From Hyphomicrobiales bacterium (GTDB taxonomy: Bacteria > Pseudomonadota > Alphaproteobacteria > Rhizobiales > Rhizobiaceae): 64,000 nt of DNA. The stretch spans positions 156,794 to 220,793 of the forward strand of contig UEIJ01000007.1 in NCBI GenBank assembly GCA_900470195.1, read 5' to 3'. The notes under the pieces are model-generated. The model saw nothing but the letters and a program-made list of their open reading frames with translations. It did no database searches and was not told where the DNA came from. The translations under genes were made by a program, and so were the position numbers. Shown one piece after another: positions 52,374 to 61,454 of the stretch. Numbering within the stretch: position 1 is the stretch's first letter; each line of letters opens with the position of its first letter.

Positions 52374-53732
52374 ATGGCGAAATCCGGCACTCCGCGACAT
52401 TCCAAACCGGCCCGTAATCCTGTGACGATCAATCTCGATCCATCGGATGTGAAGCGGGTTGACGAAGCAGCGAAGGCGACGCCAGAGGCGGAGCCGGTGG
52501 GAAATTTTCCAGAATCCGAGAGCCCAAAGCCGGAAGCCGCAAAGCCGGTGCCGCCCAAGACGGAATCAACATCCGCCGAAAAAACCGCGAAAGCGGAAAA
52601 GCCGGAAAGTTCCACTTATGCCAAGCCGCCCTTTACCTCAGGTGTGAAACCAGAAACCCAGCAGCCTGTCCAAAAGGGCAGTGCGGGTGCGTCGCATCTT
52701 CTGGCTGGTGTTGCGGGTGGTGTTATCGCGCTTGGCGGTTTGCTGGCGCTGCAATGGGGTAATGTCATTCCCTCTCCGGGCGCGAAAGTGACGGCGGAAC
52801 AGCTGGCGCATATGGAACAGCAGATCGCCGATTTGCGGAGCAATCCGACGCCTGCGCCGCTCGACGATGCGAGCCGTGCGCAGCTTGCGGCACTGGAAAA
52901 GAATGTGCAGGCAGCCGAAATCAAGGCGGAGGCAGTCGCAGGTTCCTTCGACGATCTCCAGCAGCAAGTGGCAGCCTTGCCAAAGGAAGCAGGACAGCAA
53001 GCCGCAGCGGATACCACCGCCCTGACCGAGCGGCTTGATGCACTGGAGAGCAAGCTTTCAGCGGCGCAAAACAGGGCCGATGAGGCGACAGCCGGAGTCA
53101 CGGGAAACACCGGCACGATTTCGTCGCTCGAATCGAAACTGACCTCCTTGCAGGAAAAGGTCACTCAGGCTTCTCGCCAGCCCGACGCGACGGTGCTGAT
53201 AGCGGCCAATGCATTGAAAATGGCGATTGATCGCGGCGGCTCGTTCAAGGCTGAACTGGACACCTATGCGTCAATTGCGCCGGATGAGGGATCCATCGAA
53301 CGGTTGCGTAGCTTTGCGGATAAGGGGGTTCCGACCGTCGCTGACCTGAATGCTTGGTTCGGTGCCGTCGCAAACCGGATTGTTGCGACGGAGAACAAGC
53401 TGTCTTCCGATGCCGGTATTTGGGACCAGCTTGTCGCCAGCGCAAAGGGCCTGGTGAGCGTACGCCCGGTTGCGGGCAATGTCAGCGGCGTGGGCGTCGG
53501 CCCGATTACCGCTCGTATGGAAGCGGCGCTTCAGGCCGGCGACCTGGAGCGTGCGCTCAGCGAGTGGGAACAGTTACCCGCTGATGCCAAGGCAGCCTCG
53601 CAGGAATTTGCCGACCAGATGCGGGCGAGGCGTGATGCCGATGCACTTGTGCAGCGGCTCGTCGCCGACAGCCTGAAACCCAAGGCGTCTGCGGATGAAA
53701 CCGGCGGGGCTCCGGCCTCTTCCGGTCAATAG
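52374..53732 (+). CDS. mitofilin/Mic60-family protein
   Basis: 452 residues: a disordered Pro/Glu/Lys-rich N-terminus (1-105), one transmembrane helix (about 107-127, HLLAGVAGGVIALGGLLALQ), a long coiled-coil (about 135-270) and a C-terminal mitofilin-like helical domain (ARMEAALQAGDLERALSEWEQL). This is the alphaproteobacterial counterpart of mitochondrial Mic60, the crista-junction protein, typically located between hemD and hemY as here. Probably bends or tethers inner membrane. Only the topology and C-terminal motif support it directly. Confidence 0.78.
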   Translation: MAKSGTPRHSKPARNPVTINLDPSDVKRVDEAAKATPEAEPVGNFPESESPKPEAAKPVPPKTESTSAEKTAKAEKPESSTYAKPPFTSGVKPETQQPVQKGSAGASHLLAGVAGGVIALGGLLALQWGNVIPSPGAKVTAEQLAHMEQQIADLRSNPTPAPLDDASRAQLAALEKNVQAAEIKAEAVAGSFDDLQQQVAALPKEAGQQAAADTTALTERLDALESKLSAAQNRADEATAGVTGNTGTISSLESKLTSLQEKVTQASRQPDATVLIAANALKMAIDRGGSFKAELDTYASIAPDEGSIERLRSFADKGVPTVADLNAWFGAVANRIVATENKLSSDAGIWDQLVASAKGLVSVRPVAGNVSGVGVGPITARMEAALQAGDLERALSEWEQLPADAKAASQEFADQMRARRDADALVQRLVADSLKPKASADETGGAPASSGQ

Positions 53733-53743
53733 GAGGCGAGCCG

Positions 53744-55405
53744 ATGCTGCGGGTTCTGTTCTATCTCGTCATCGTTGCTGCCCTTGGCTTCGGCTTTGCC
53801 TGGCTCGCGGACCGTCCGGGCGAACTTGATGTCACCTTTGCTGGCAACCACTACAACGTGCCGCTGATAACCGCCGTTGCGGGGATCGTTGCCATTGTCG
53901 CGGCCATTCTCATCCTGTGGTGGCTGATCAAGAGCATCATCCAGTCGCCTTATACGTTGCGCCGGCATTTCCGTGCGCGCAAGCGCGATCGGGGCTATCA
54001 GTCGCTTTCGACCGGATTGATCGCAGCTGGCGCCGGCGATGCGGAAGCAGCGCGTCGCATGACCAAGCAGGCAGGCAAGTTGTTGAGTCCCGATCAGGAG
54101 CCGCTGATAAAGCTTCTTGAGGCGCAGACCGCCATGCTGGAAGGGCGCACGGAAGATGCCCGCAAGGGCTTCGAGGCGATGGTGGATGATCCCGAGACAC
54201 GGTTGCTGGGCTTGCGCGGACTGTATATCGAAGCCCAGCGCGTGGGCGCTCATGATGCCGCCCGTCATTATGCCGCGGAAGCTGCCGCCCAAGCCCCACA
54301 ACTCGAATGGGCTTCGTCGGCCATGATGGGCCAGCTCTGCGCCGAGGGCGACTGGGATGCCGCGTTGAAGCTTGTCGATGCGCGCAAGCAGGCGCTTGCC
54401 CATGGCAAGGATGTGGTGAAGAAGGAGCGCGCCGCGCTTTTGACCGCCAAGGCGATGGCAGTCGTCGACGTGGATCATGCGCAGGCAAAGACGTTGGCGC
54501 TGGAGGCAAACAAACTCGCGCCCGATCTGGTGCCCGCTGCCGTGGTTGCCGCGCGTGCGCTTTTCGCCGATGGCGATGTGCGGAAAGGCTCGAAAATTCT
54601 GGAAGCGGCGTGGAAACGTTTCCCGCATCCTGACATCGCTTCGACTTATGTCTATGCCCGGTCCGGAGATACGGCGCAGGACCGCCTGAAGCGTGCGAAG
54701 CATCTCGTATCGCTGCGCTCCAACAATGCCGAGGGAAGTCTTGCTTTGGCACGTGCGGCTTATGAGGCGGGCGATTATCGTCTTGCACGCGACAATGCTG
54801 AACAGGTTTTGCGCGCGTCGCCGCGCGAGAGTGCCTATCTTCTGCTCGCCGACATCGAGGAAGCCGAAACCGGCGATCAGGGCAAGGTTCGTGAATGGCT
54901 GGCGCGTGCCGTCAAGGCACCGCGCGACCCCGCATGGACTGCCGATGGCTATGTCTCAGCACAATGGTCGCCTGTATCGCCGGTCACTGGGCGGCTGAAC
55001 AGTTTCGAGTGGAAGGTTCCTGTCGTGGAGCTGGCACCGGCTATTGAAGCGGAAAAGCCTGAAATCAAGGGGCCGGTCGAAGCGAGGCGGGCCAATCAGA
55101 TTGTTCTGGCCGAGCCGATTGAGAAGGCTGACACGATGGCTGCAACCGCAGGGGCCGAAAACAAGCCCTTCGTCCGCGATGTTGAGGAAGCCGAAGTCAT
55201 CGTGCCTGCAGCCGAGCCGGTCAAAGCGCCCTCGGTGCCTCCGGCGCCTAAGCTCCACGAGATGAAGCCGCCTGTGGCCGATGACCTTGCGGGCGATGAT
55301 GATCCACAGGAAGAGCCACGCCACGCGCATATCGTGGTGGATGATCCGGGCGTTGATGAAAGTAAACCTGCGCAAAAGGCACCGGGCGGAATGCGTCTTT
55401 TCTGA
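53744..55405 (+). CDS. hemY: HemY-type TPR membrane protein
   Basis: 553 residues with two N-terminal transmembrane helices (about 1-22 and 40-63) and a HemY_N domain, then TPR-like helical repeats to about 400 and a long Pro/Glu-rich tail. HemY proteins lie in hem operons but are not enzymes of the pathway; they probably scaffold or support assembly. It is not the protoporphyrinogen oxidase that shares the name. Twelve bases after the Mic60 gene. Confidence 0.87.
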   Translation: MLRVLFYLVIVAALGFGFAWLADRPGELDVTFAGNHYNVPLITAVAGIVAIVAAILILWWLIKSIIQSPYTLRRHFRARKRDRGYQSLSTGLIAAGAGDAEAARRMTKQAGKLLSPDQEPLIKLLEAQTAMLEGRTEDARKGFEAMVDDPETRLLGLRGLYIEAQRVGAHDAARHYAAEAAAQAPQLEWASSAMMGQLCAEGDWDAALKLVDARKQALAHGKDVVKKERAALLTAKAMAVVDVDHAQAKTLALEANKLAPDLVPAAVVAARALFADGDVRKGSKILEAAWKRFPHPDIASTYVYARSGDTAQDRLKRAKHLVSLRSNNAEGSLALARAAYEAGDYRLARDNAEQVLRASPRESAYLLLADIEEAETGDQGKVREWLARAVKAPRDPAWTADGYVSAQWSPVSPVTGRLNSFEWKVPVVELAPAIEAEKPEIKGPVEARRANQIVLAEPIEKADTMAATAGAENKPFVRDVEEAEVIVPAAEPVKAPSVPPAPKLHEMKPPVADDLAGDDDPQEEPRHAHIVVDDPGVDESKPAQKAPGGMRLF

Positions 55406-55581
55406 TCCTGCCTGCGCTAGTCGTTGCCGAAAAACAACGCAGCGCAACTCTTGGACGGTAAACGGTCGTGTATGGTCGTTTACCGCCTTGCGCGACGTAT
55501 CCAGCCCGTTACCTTCAAACTTGCTGAGAAAAATATCCCCCCTGATATGGCGGCAAGCAGTGAATATGGCAGCGAGGTTGA

Positions 55582-56061
55582 ATGTTCGATCGTCTTCTGG
55601 ATTTTTTAAAGGAACTTCCGGCCAGCGGTTTTCGTGACCGGAATGAAAAATTTTCCAATGACGACCCGCGACTGGCTGCCGCCGCTCTCCTGTATCACAT
55701 CATGGATGCTGACGGTGAAACGCGTGAAAGCGAGCGCAAGAAGCTCTCTTCAATGTTGTCGCTGAAATATGGTCTGAAGGGCGACAGTCTGAAGCGGCTG
55801 ATCCGTGCAGCCGAAAAGGCCGACCAGGAAGCAATCGATCTGTCGGATTTCACGTCTGTTCTCAAGCGGCAACTCGACTATCAGGCTCGTCTCGACCTGA
55901 TCGGCCTGATGTGGGAAATGGTTTACGCCGACGGTAAGGTGAGCGAAGTCGAGGCAGACGTGATGTGGCGCGTGGCCGAACTGGTCGGCATCCGGCAGGA
56001 TGATCGGAACGCCATAGAGGATCGCATGGACAAGGCGAATCGCGGTGCCTCCGCGTCCTGA
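55582..56061 (+). CDS. TerB-family (tellurite-resistance-like) protein
   Basis: 159 residues of the TerB helical fold, with acidic metal-binding segments HIMDADGETRESERKKL (about 39-55) and MVYADGKVSEVEADVMWRVAEL (about 113-134). Function in the absence of other ter genes is unknown; it is a common stand-alone gene in Rhizobiales. Converges on the MFS gene. Confidence 0.88.
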   Translation: MFDRLLDFLKELPASGFRDRNEKFSNDDPRLAAAALLYHIMDADGETRESERKKLSSMLSLKYGLKGDSLKRLIRAAEKADQEAIDLSDFTSVLKRQLDYQARLDLIGLMWEMVYADGKVSEVEADVMWRVAELVGIRQDDRNAIEDRMDKANRGASAS

Positions 56062-56086
56062 CGATCCCGGATCGGGTTTCGAATAA

Positions 56087-57328
56087 TCAGGTCCGCCCCT
56101 GCAGGTGCCGGGCCTTGCGCAATTGGGGGAACATTGCAGCCCAGGCAACGGCAACGGCGATCGATCCCAGTCCGCCGATGACAACGGCGGGAACTGCGCC
56201 GATAGCCGCAGCCATTAGACCGGCGCGGAACTCGCCCAGTTCGTTCGATGCGCCGACAAAGACCATATTCACCGCATTGACGCGACCGCGCACGTGATCG
56301 GGCGTCCACAACTGCATCAGCGTTTCCCGGATATAGACGCTGATCATGTCAGCGGCGCCCGCAAGCGCCAAGGCAACGACAGACAGCCATGTCAGGGTCG
56401 AAACGCCGAAAATGATATTGAAGAAACCGAAGAGGCCGACAAAGACGAACATCACGCGGCCAGCTTGATCGCGGATCGGATGCCCGGCCAGCCAGACGGC
56501 GGTCAAAACCGCGCCGATGCCCGGAGCGGAGCGTAGCAGTCCCAGTCCCCAGGGACCGAGATCAAGGATATCGCGCGCATAAATCGGCAGCAGGGCAACT
56601 GTTCCCCCGAGGAGAACGGCGAACAGGTCGAGCGAAATCGCGCCAAGGACGATCTTTTCCTTCCAGATGTAGCGGAACCCGGCCAGCATGCTCGTCAGCG
56701 AGCGTTGCTCGGCAAGTGTGTGCTGCCTGGGCTTTGGAATGGAGAAGATCAGGACCGAACCGATCAGCAGGAAGACAGTTGCGACCGAGTAGGCTGCCAC
56801 AGGCGAAATGCCGTAAAGCAGGCCGCCCGCAACCGGACCGACGATTGTCGCCACCTGCCACGCGGATGAATTCCATGAAACGGCGTTGGCAAAATCCTCG
56901 GTTGGTACGAGGTTGACAACAAGCGATGCGGAAGAAGGGCCGAGAAATGCACGCGCTACGCCAAAAAGTGTCAGTGCCGCAAAGACGGTAAGGGGCTCAA
57001 AAAGGCCTGCGAGCGTCAGACCGAGCAGCAATGCTGTCACGATGCTTTCCAGAATGAGCGAAAGGCCCATGATGAAGCGTCTGCCGAAACGGTCGGCGGC
57101 GGCACCGGTTACCAGAACGAGCAGCAGAGATGGCAGAAATTGCACCAGCCCGACCATGCCCAGATTGAACGCGTCGCGGGTCAGATCGTAAATCTGCCAG
57201 CCGACCGACACACTGACGATCTGGACCGCAAAAGCGCTCAGGAAACGGGCGCCCCAGTATTTTTTGAAGGCAGAATGCCGGAACGCTGCGTAACGATCAG
57301 CGGAAGAAGCATCGTTTGTGGGGGACAT
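56087..57328 (-). CDS. MFS transporter (EntS/MFS_3 type)
   Basis: 413 residues, 12 transmembrane helices. The start RHSAFKKYWGARFLSAFAVQI with GRRFIMGLSLILES as the loop-2/3 motif places it near the EntS/MFS_3 branch of efflux carriers. Substrate unknown. Faces the TerB gene. Confidence 0.85.
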   Translation of the reverse strand: MSPTNDASSADRYAAFRHSAFKKYWGARFLSAFAVQIVSVSVGWQIYDLTRDAFNLGMVGLVQFLPSLLLVLVTGAAADRFGRRFIMGLSLILESIVTALLLGLTLAGLFEPLTVFAALTLFGVARAFLGPSSASLVVNLVPTEDFANAVSWNSSAWQVATIVGPVAGGLLYGISPVAAYSVATVFLLIGSVLIFSIPKPRQHTLAEQRSLTSMLAGFRYIWKEKIVLGAISLDLFAVLLGGTVALLPIYARDILDLGPWGLGLLRSAPGIGAVLTAVWLAGHPIRDQAGRVMFVFVGLFGFFNIIFGVSTLTWLSVVALALAGAADMISVYIRETLMQLWTPDHVRGRVNAVNMVFVGASNELGEFRAGLMAAAIGAVPAVVIGGLGSIAVAVAWAAMFPQLRKARHLQGRT

Positions 57329-57504
57329 TGCTCATAACATCTGAAGCATTTCCGACAAAAGTGCGAAGCGGCCTTGCGTTGGACAATGCGTGACAACAAG
57401 AAGATGGACGTTACTTACAGCATCCTTCCCATGATCGGAACCACCTTTTGTGAACTATTTCGTAAACCGCTGCCCCCGATAATTGCGGCGCGGCTCTGAA
57501 AGCA

Positions 57505-57532
57505 GGAAAGGCCGGTTGAAACCGGCCTTTCC
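57505..57532 (-). terminator. terminator downstream of aquaporin
   Basis: Perfect 12-base arms GGAAAGGCCGGT (57505-57516) and ACCGGCCTTTCC (57521-57532) with a TGAA loop, 30 bases past the aqpZ stop. No long T-run on the minus strand, so strength is uncertain. Confidence 0.7.
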
Positions 57533-57561
57533 TTGTTGTTGTCGCGGGTTGTCGTTCGGGA

Positions 57562-58248
57562 TCAATCCTTGCCGAGCAGGCCTTTCCAGATGATCGCGCC
57601 AATGGCGGCGCCGACGAGCGGTGCAACCCAGAACAGCCAGAGCTGACCGAGGGCTGCCGTTTCGGCAAAGAGAGCGACGCCGGTCGAGCGAGCCGGGTTG
57701 ACCGAGGTATTGGTGACCGGGATCGAAATCAGGTGGATCAGGGTCAGGCCGAGACCGATGGCAATCGGGGCAAAGCCAGCCGGAGCCAGCGAAGAGGTCG
57801 AACCCAGAATGATGATGATGAAGAAAGCGGTCAGGACGACTTCGATGAGCAGAGCTGCCATCATGCTGTAGCCGCCTGGCGAAAGCTCGCCATAACCGTT
57901 CGACGCAAATCCTCCGGCGGTGAAGCCATCCTTGCCAGAAGCGATGAGGAAGAGTACGGCCGCAGCCGCGATGGCGCCCAGAACCTGCGCAACCCAATAA
58001 GGGATCAGGTCCTTGGCCGGAAGACGGCCCGCCACCATGAGACCCAACGAGACGGCGGGGTTGAAATGGCCACCGGAAATGCCGCCGACGGCATAAGCCA
58101 TCGTAAGGACCGTCAGACCGAAGGCGAAGGCTACGCCAAGAAAGCCGATGCCCAGTTCAGGGAAGGCCGCAGCGAGGACTGCGCTGCCACAGCCTCCGAA
58201 AACAAGCCAGAATGTTCCGAAAAATTCAGCCGACAATTTATTCAGCAT
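57562..58248 (-). CDS. aqpZ: aquaporin Z (AqpX-like water channel)
   Basis: 228 residues, six transmembrane helices and two NPA loops: 63-65 ([10 protein letters not shown]) and 184-186 ([11 protein letters not shown]). The selectivity residues typical of water-specific AqpZ, such as His in the fifth helix ([10 protein letters not shown]) and R187 after the second NPA, are present. The Brucella homologue is known as AqpX and is induced by hyperosmolarity. Own promoter upstream. Confidence 0.94.
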   Translation of the reverse strand: MLNKLSAEFFGTFWLVFGGCGSAVLAAAFPELGIGFLGVAFAFGLTVLTMAYAVGGISGGHFNPAVSLGLMVAGRLPAKDLIPYWVAQVLGAIAAAAVLFLIASGKDGFTAGGFASNGYGELSPGGYSMMAALLIEVVLTAFFIIIILGSTSSLAPAGFAPIAIGLGLTLIHLISIPVTNTSVNPARSTGVALFAETAALGQLWLFWVAPLVGAAIGAIIWKGLLGKD

Positions 58249-58527
58249 GGAAATCCCCAGGGTTGGTGTAGTGAAACTGCCGCATGCGAATCATTTAGCA
58301 TGAAGCATATAATCGTCTTTTTCTTCCGACAACCATGTTTAACTTGAAGGATGGCGTTTGTTTCCTGTGGATTCGCGCCGGAAATTCAGTAAACAAGAAG
58401 GCTATTCTTCCTATATTCGATTTTGCTTTTATATCTCTTCCTCATCGGTTTCGGTGGATTGTCAGAGTGGTCGATCGGACTTTTAAAAAGCCGCCAAACG
58501 CGTCCCGCTATATTGCGGAAAGGGACT
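58249..58527. other. aqpZ/lipoprotein intergenic region with a tRNA-like stretch
   Basis: 279 bases, AT-rich at 58310-58440, with no supported gene. At about 58455-58480 the run TTGTCAGAGTGGTCGATCGG resembles the D-arm of a tRNA-Ser, but the anticodon stem does not fold and no T-arm follows. At most a degenerate tRNA remnant. Confidence 0.35.
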
Positions 58528-58896
58528 ATGGCACGTTATAAGCAAGGAGGTCGAACGGGCGACCCTCGCCAGCGCAGGAGCGATTGGCAGGTGATTTCGC
58601 GGGGCAGATTGGAGTTGTCAGCCTTGAACACTTATCGTGGAACGAAAGCGCAAAGGCTTGCTTCTGGAGCGGCCAAAGTCGTTCCGATCGTTGCAGCTCT
58701 GTCCGGCTGCACGGCGACAGCCTGGACGGAAAAGGTAAAGATCGACAGCACCCCGATGCCGACTGAATGCACAGGCTGGCAGAAGATAGACCTCAAACAG
58801 CGCACGACACTGGTTCTCCTGCGTGAAGATCCGCGCCTTGTGGTCGAAATCGACTCGCACAATCTCAAGGGGCGCAATCTCGGCTGCTGGCAGTAG
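58528..58896 (+). CDS. small lipoprotein-like protein (phage-related family)
   Basis: 122 residues from ATG 58528. After a basic N-terminus comes a hydrophobic stretch with a lipobox-like ALSGC (near 60), then a mature part ending VVEIDSHNLKGRNLGCWQ. The ending 'I..HN..G..LGCW' resembles small lipoproteins near endolysin or spanin genes in alphaproteobacterial phages; I cannot name a family. The N-terminus is unusually long for a lipoprotein signal, so a downstream TTG (58612 or 58624) may be the real start. AGGG precedes ATG 58528. Confidence 0.5.
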   Translation: MARYKQGGRTGDPRQRRSDWQVISRGRLELSALNTYRGTKAQRLASGAAKVVPIVAALSGCTATAWTEKVKIDSTPMPTECTGWQKIDLKQRTTLVLLREDPRLVVEIDSHNLKGRNLGCWQ

Positions 58897-58933
58897 CCAA
58901 ACACGTCAGGCCGGGATTTATGGGCCGCGCCTG

Positions 58934-59560
58934 CTAAGCCGGGTTCGCCAGTCGAACGTCAACTTTTTCGATTGTACCGCGCAGGGCAGGCAGCATCGTC
59001 TCGAAGTCGATATATCCGCCAGGTTTCAGCAACATTTTTCCCGAATCCACGCGGCGTTCGCGTTTGCTGCCGTCGCTATAGGTTATCATGAAGATCAGCG
59101 GCGGCGCAGCGCGTTCCTCGGATGTGGTGTTTCGGATACGGCCACCGACACTCAAGACATCACCCTTGTCGTGTATTCCGACACTGGTTGTCAGATCGGT
59201 AAGCTGAAGCGCCGAAACCAGCGGCAGCATAGGCTGTCCGCCGGCGAGGGGCTTTTCGGCGAGCAGTGCGTATCCGCCCGCCATCCAGAAAGCGGTGGTC
59301 GCGCAAAGTGCGACGAAGACCCAATATCCGAAACCCGGCCATTCGCTGGCCGAACCTGTTTCCGACACGAGGTTGCGCGATACGAACGGCTTTTCTGCAA
59401 TGTCAGAGGAGCAGTATTTCCTTTTAGGTGAAGGCGGAACGATGGTTTCGAATTCGGCATCCTCGACGGGGCCGGCATCCGAAGCAAACCATGCGGTCGG
59501 GCGGCTTTCGCGCGAAGCTGTACGCGACATATGCGCTGCCGATGGTCGTTTCGCCATCAT
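58934..59560 (-). CDS. single-pass membrane protein with DUF3426-like C-terminal domain
   Basis: 208 residues: a disordered N-terminus, one transmembrane helix (about 75-95, YWVFVALCATTAFWMAGGYAL) and a beta-rich external domain (about 115-207, SVGGRIRNTTSEERAAPPL). Related Rhizobiales proteins next to ftsE often begin with an MJ0042-type zinc ribbon; none is visible here. Divergent from ftsE across the CtrA box. ATG 59560 with AAGGAAG upstream. Confidence 0.65.
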   Translation of the reverse strand: MMAKRPSAAHMSRTASRESRPTAWFASDAGPVEDAEFETIVPPSPKRKYCSSDIAEKPFVSRNLVSETGSASEWPGFGYWVFVALCATTAFWMAGGYALLAEKPLAGGQPMLPLVSALQLTDLTTSVGIHDKGDVLSVGGRIRNTTSEERAAPPLIFMITYSDGSKRERRVDSGKMLLKPGGYIDFETMLPALRGTIEKVDVRLANPA

Positions 59561-59681
59561 GACGTCATCTTCCTTTGCGTTTTTCGCCCCTTCGACCAGT
59601 GCCGCATACTCGTCTGTAATGGTTAACGTTTCATGGGCGCAGCTTCGTTCGGAGCTTTTTTGAAGCCTGTGAGACGGGTTT

Positions 59682-59696
59682 TTAACTCAACATTAA
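59682..59696. promoter_or_regulatory. CtrA box TTAA-N7-TTAA upstream of ftsE
   Basis: TTAACTCAACATTAACCAT (59682-59700), two TTAA halves seven bases apart with the TTAACCAT extension. Centre about 88 bases before the ftsE GTG. It also lies in the promoter region of the divergent membrane gene, which could be co-regulated. Confidence 0.65.
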
Positions 59697-59776
59697 CCAT
59701 AGAGGATAAAGGTCGATCTGATGTCGATGCATCCGTTCGTCTTCAAACGCGCGGACAATTGAAGAGAAACAGCCCG

Positions 59777-60436
59777 GTGATACGTTTCGAGAATGTCGGC
59801 CTGCGATATGGAATGGGTCCTGAAATCCTCCGCGATGTCAGTTTCCATATTCCGCCGCGTTCATTCCAGTTTCTGACCGGCCCTTCCGGGGCGGGAAAAA
59901 CTTCGCTCATGCGCCTTCTCTTCATGGCGCTGAAGCCGACGCGCGGCCTTATCAATATTTTCGGCAAGGACGTTGCGCGGCTCAATCATGCGGAGATTCC
60001 ACTTCTACGCCGTCGCATCGGCATCGTGTTTCAGGATTTTCGCCTGCTCGACCATATGACCACCTATGAGAATGTGGCGCTCCCGCTGCGGGTGCGTGGA
60101 AAGGAAGAGGCGACCTACCGTCATGAGGTGGAAGAGCTTCTCCACTGGGTCGGGCTCGGCGATCGCATGAATGTGCTGCCGCCGGTTCTTTCCGGCGGTG
60201 AGAAGCAGCGTGCCGCAATTGCCCGGGCGCTTATCGATCAGCCGGAACTGCTTCTGGCGGACGAGCCGACCGGTAATGTCGACCCGCCGCTCGCAAAACG
60301 TCTCCTGCGCCTTTTCACCGAGCTGAACCGATCGGGCACGGCCGTTATTATCGCGACACACGACCTTTCCCTGATGGATCAGGTTGATGCGCGGCGCATG
60401 ATCCTCGAACATGGGCGGCTCGACATCTATGATTGA
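59777..60436 (+). CDS. ftsE: cell division ATP-binding protein FtsE
   Basis: ABC ATPase that with FtsX controls septal peptidoglycan hydrolases. Walker A GPSGAGKT (35-42), signature LSGGEKQR and Walker B LLLADEPTGN. 219 residues from GTG 59777, which gives the family start (M)IRFENVGLRYG; the frame is open to 59633 but those residues lie before the likely transcription start below the CtrA box. Overlaps ftsX by eight bases. Confidence 0.94.
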   Translation: MIRFENVGLRYGMGPEILRDVSFHIPPRSFQFLTGPSGAGKTSLMRLLFMALKPTRGLINIFGKDVARLNHAEIPLLRRRIGIVFQDFRLLDHMTTYENVALPLRVRGKEEATYRHEVEELLHWVGLGDRMNVLPPVLSGGEKQRAAIARALIDQPELLLADEPTGNVDPPLAKRLLRLFTELNRSGTAVIIATHDLSLMDQVDARRMILEHGRLDIYD

Positions 60437-61454
60437 TGCAAAGAACGCCTTGCAACGTAAGCTCGATGATGTCCGGGTGCGTCTGGAAGACCTCAAGGAC
60501 ATGCTGCTCGTTCGTATCGGCAAGCGCCGGAAACGTCAGGGACCGAGCCCGATTGTGCCCGATGGTAGTGTTACGGGCACGGCGCTTGTCATCGTGATCG
60601 CCATCATGACCTTTCTGGCATGCCTGACGATGGGAGGCGTGACGCTGGTTCGCGCCTCGGCTGCGGCCTGGCAGAGCCAGATCGCGCGTGAAGCCACGAT
60701 TCAGATCAGGCCAGTCGATGGCCAGGATATGGAAAAGGCGCTGGCTCAGGCCAGCGAGATCGCCCGCGGTTTTGCTGGCGTCAAAGGCACGAGCATCATC
60801 GATAAGGATGCGACTGCGCGGCTGCTCGAACCATGGCTCGGCAGCGGCCTGAATATCGATGAATTGCCCGTGCCGCGCCTTGTCGTCGTTACCATTGACG
60901 AAAATGCACCGCCTGATTTTGAAACCATGCGCGCTGAAATCACACGCGCAATTCCGGCTGCGACTTTCGATGATCATCGCACCTGGGTCGACAGGCTTGT
61001 CTCCATGGCGCATACGACGGTGTTCGTGGGGACGGGCGTTCTCTCGCTTGTGGTCGCGGCGACCGTCTTAACCGTGATCTTTGCCACGCGGGGCGCAATG
61101 TCTGGCAACGGACATATTATCGAGGTGCTGCATTTCATAGGCGCGGAATCGAAATTTGTGGCGCGCGAGTTCGAATGGCATTTCTTCCGCACGGCATTGA
61201 AGGGAGCTCTGTGCGGCGGAGCTGCTGCGATGCTGGTGTTCCTGATCTTTTCCTGGTGGGCATCGAGCCATATGGCGACGCCCGAAGGCGATCAGGCGGC
61301 GGCCATGTTCGGCAACTTCGCTATCGGACGCAGCGGCTATATCGGTGCTGCCGTCATCATCATTCTGGTCAGTTTCCTGACCATGCTGACCAGCCGCCTG
61401 ACGGTGATCCGCCAGCTTGCAACTATGGACGGTCCGGGGGTGCGCTCCGAATGA
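60429..61454 (+). CDS. ftsX: cell division protein FtsX
   Basis: Membrane partner of FtsE. 341 residues, four transmembrane helices (one near 55-80, three in the C-terminal third) and a large periplasmic loop (about 85-190) where cell-wall hydrolase activators bind. ATG 60429 overlaps ftsE; the stop overlaps the YdcF gene's start (ATGA). Confidence 0.93.
   Translation: MIDAKNALQRKLDDVRVRLEDLKDMLLVRIGKRRKRQGPSPIVPDGSVTGTALVIVIAIMTFLACLTMGGVTLVRASAAAWQSQIAREATIQIRPVDGQDMEKALAQASEIARGFAGVKGTSIIDKDATARLLEPWLGSGLNIDELPVPRLVVVTIDENAPPDFETMRAEITRAIPAATFDDHRTWVDRLVSMAHTTVFVGTGVLSLVVAATVLTVIFATRGAMSGNGHIIEVLHFIGAESKFVAREFEWHFFRTALKGALCGGAAAMLVFLIFSWWASSHMATPEGDQAAAMFGNFAIGRSGYIGAAVIIILVSFLTMLTSRLTVIRQLATMDGPGVRSE

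Noticed and set aside
58455..58520. tRNA-Ser gene
   Set aside because: Only the D-arm resembles a tRNA; the anticodon stem does not pair and there is no T-arm.
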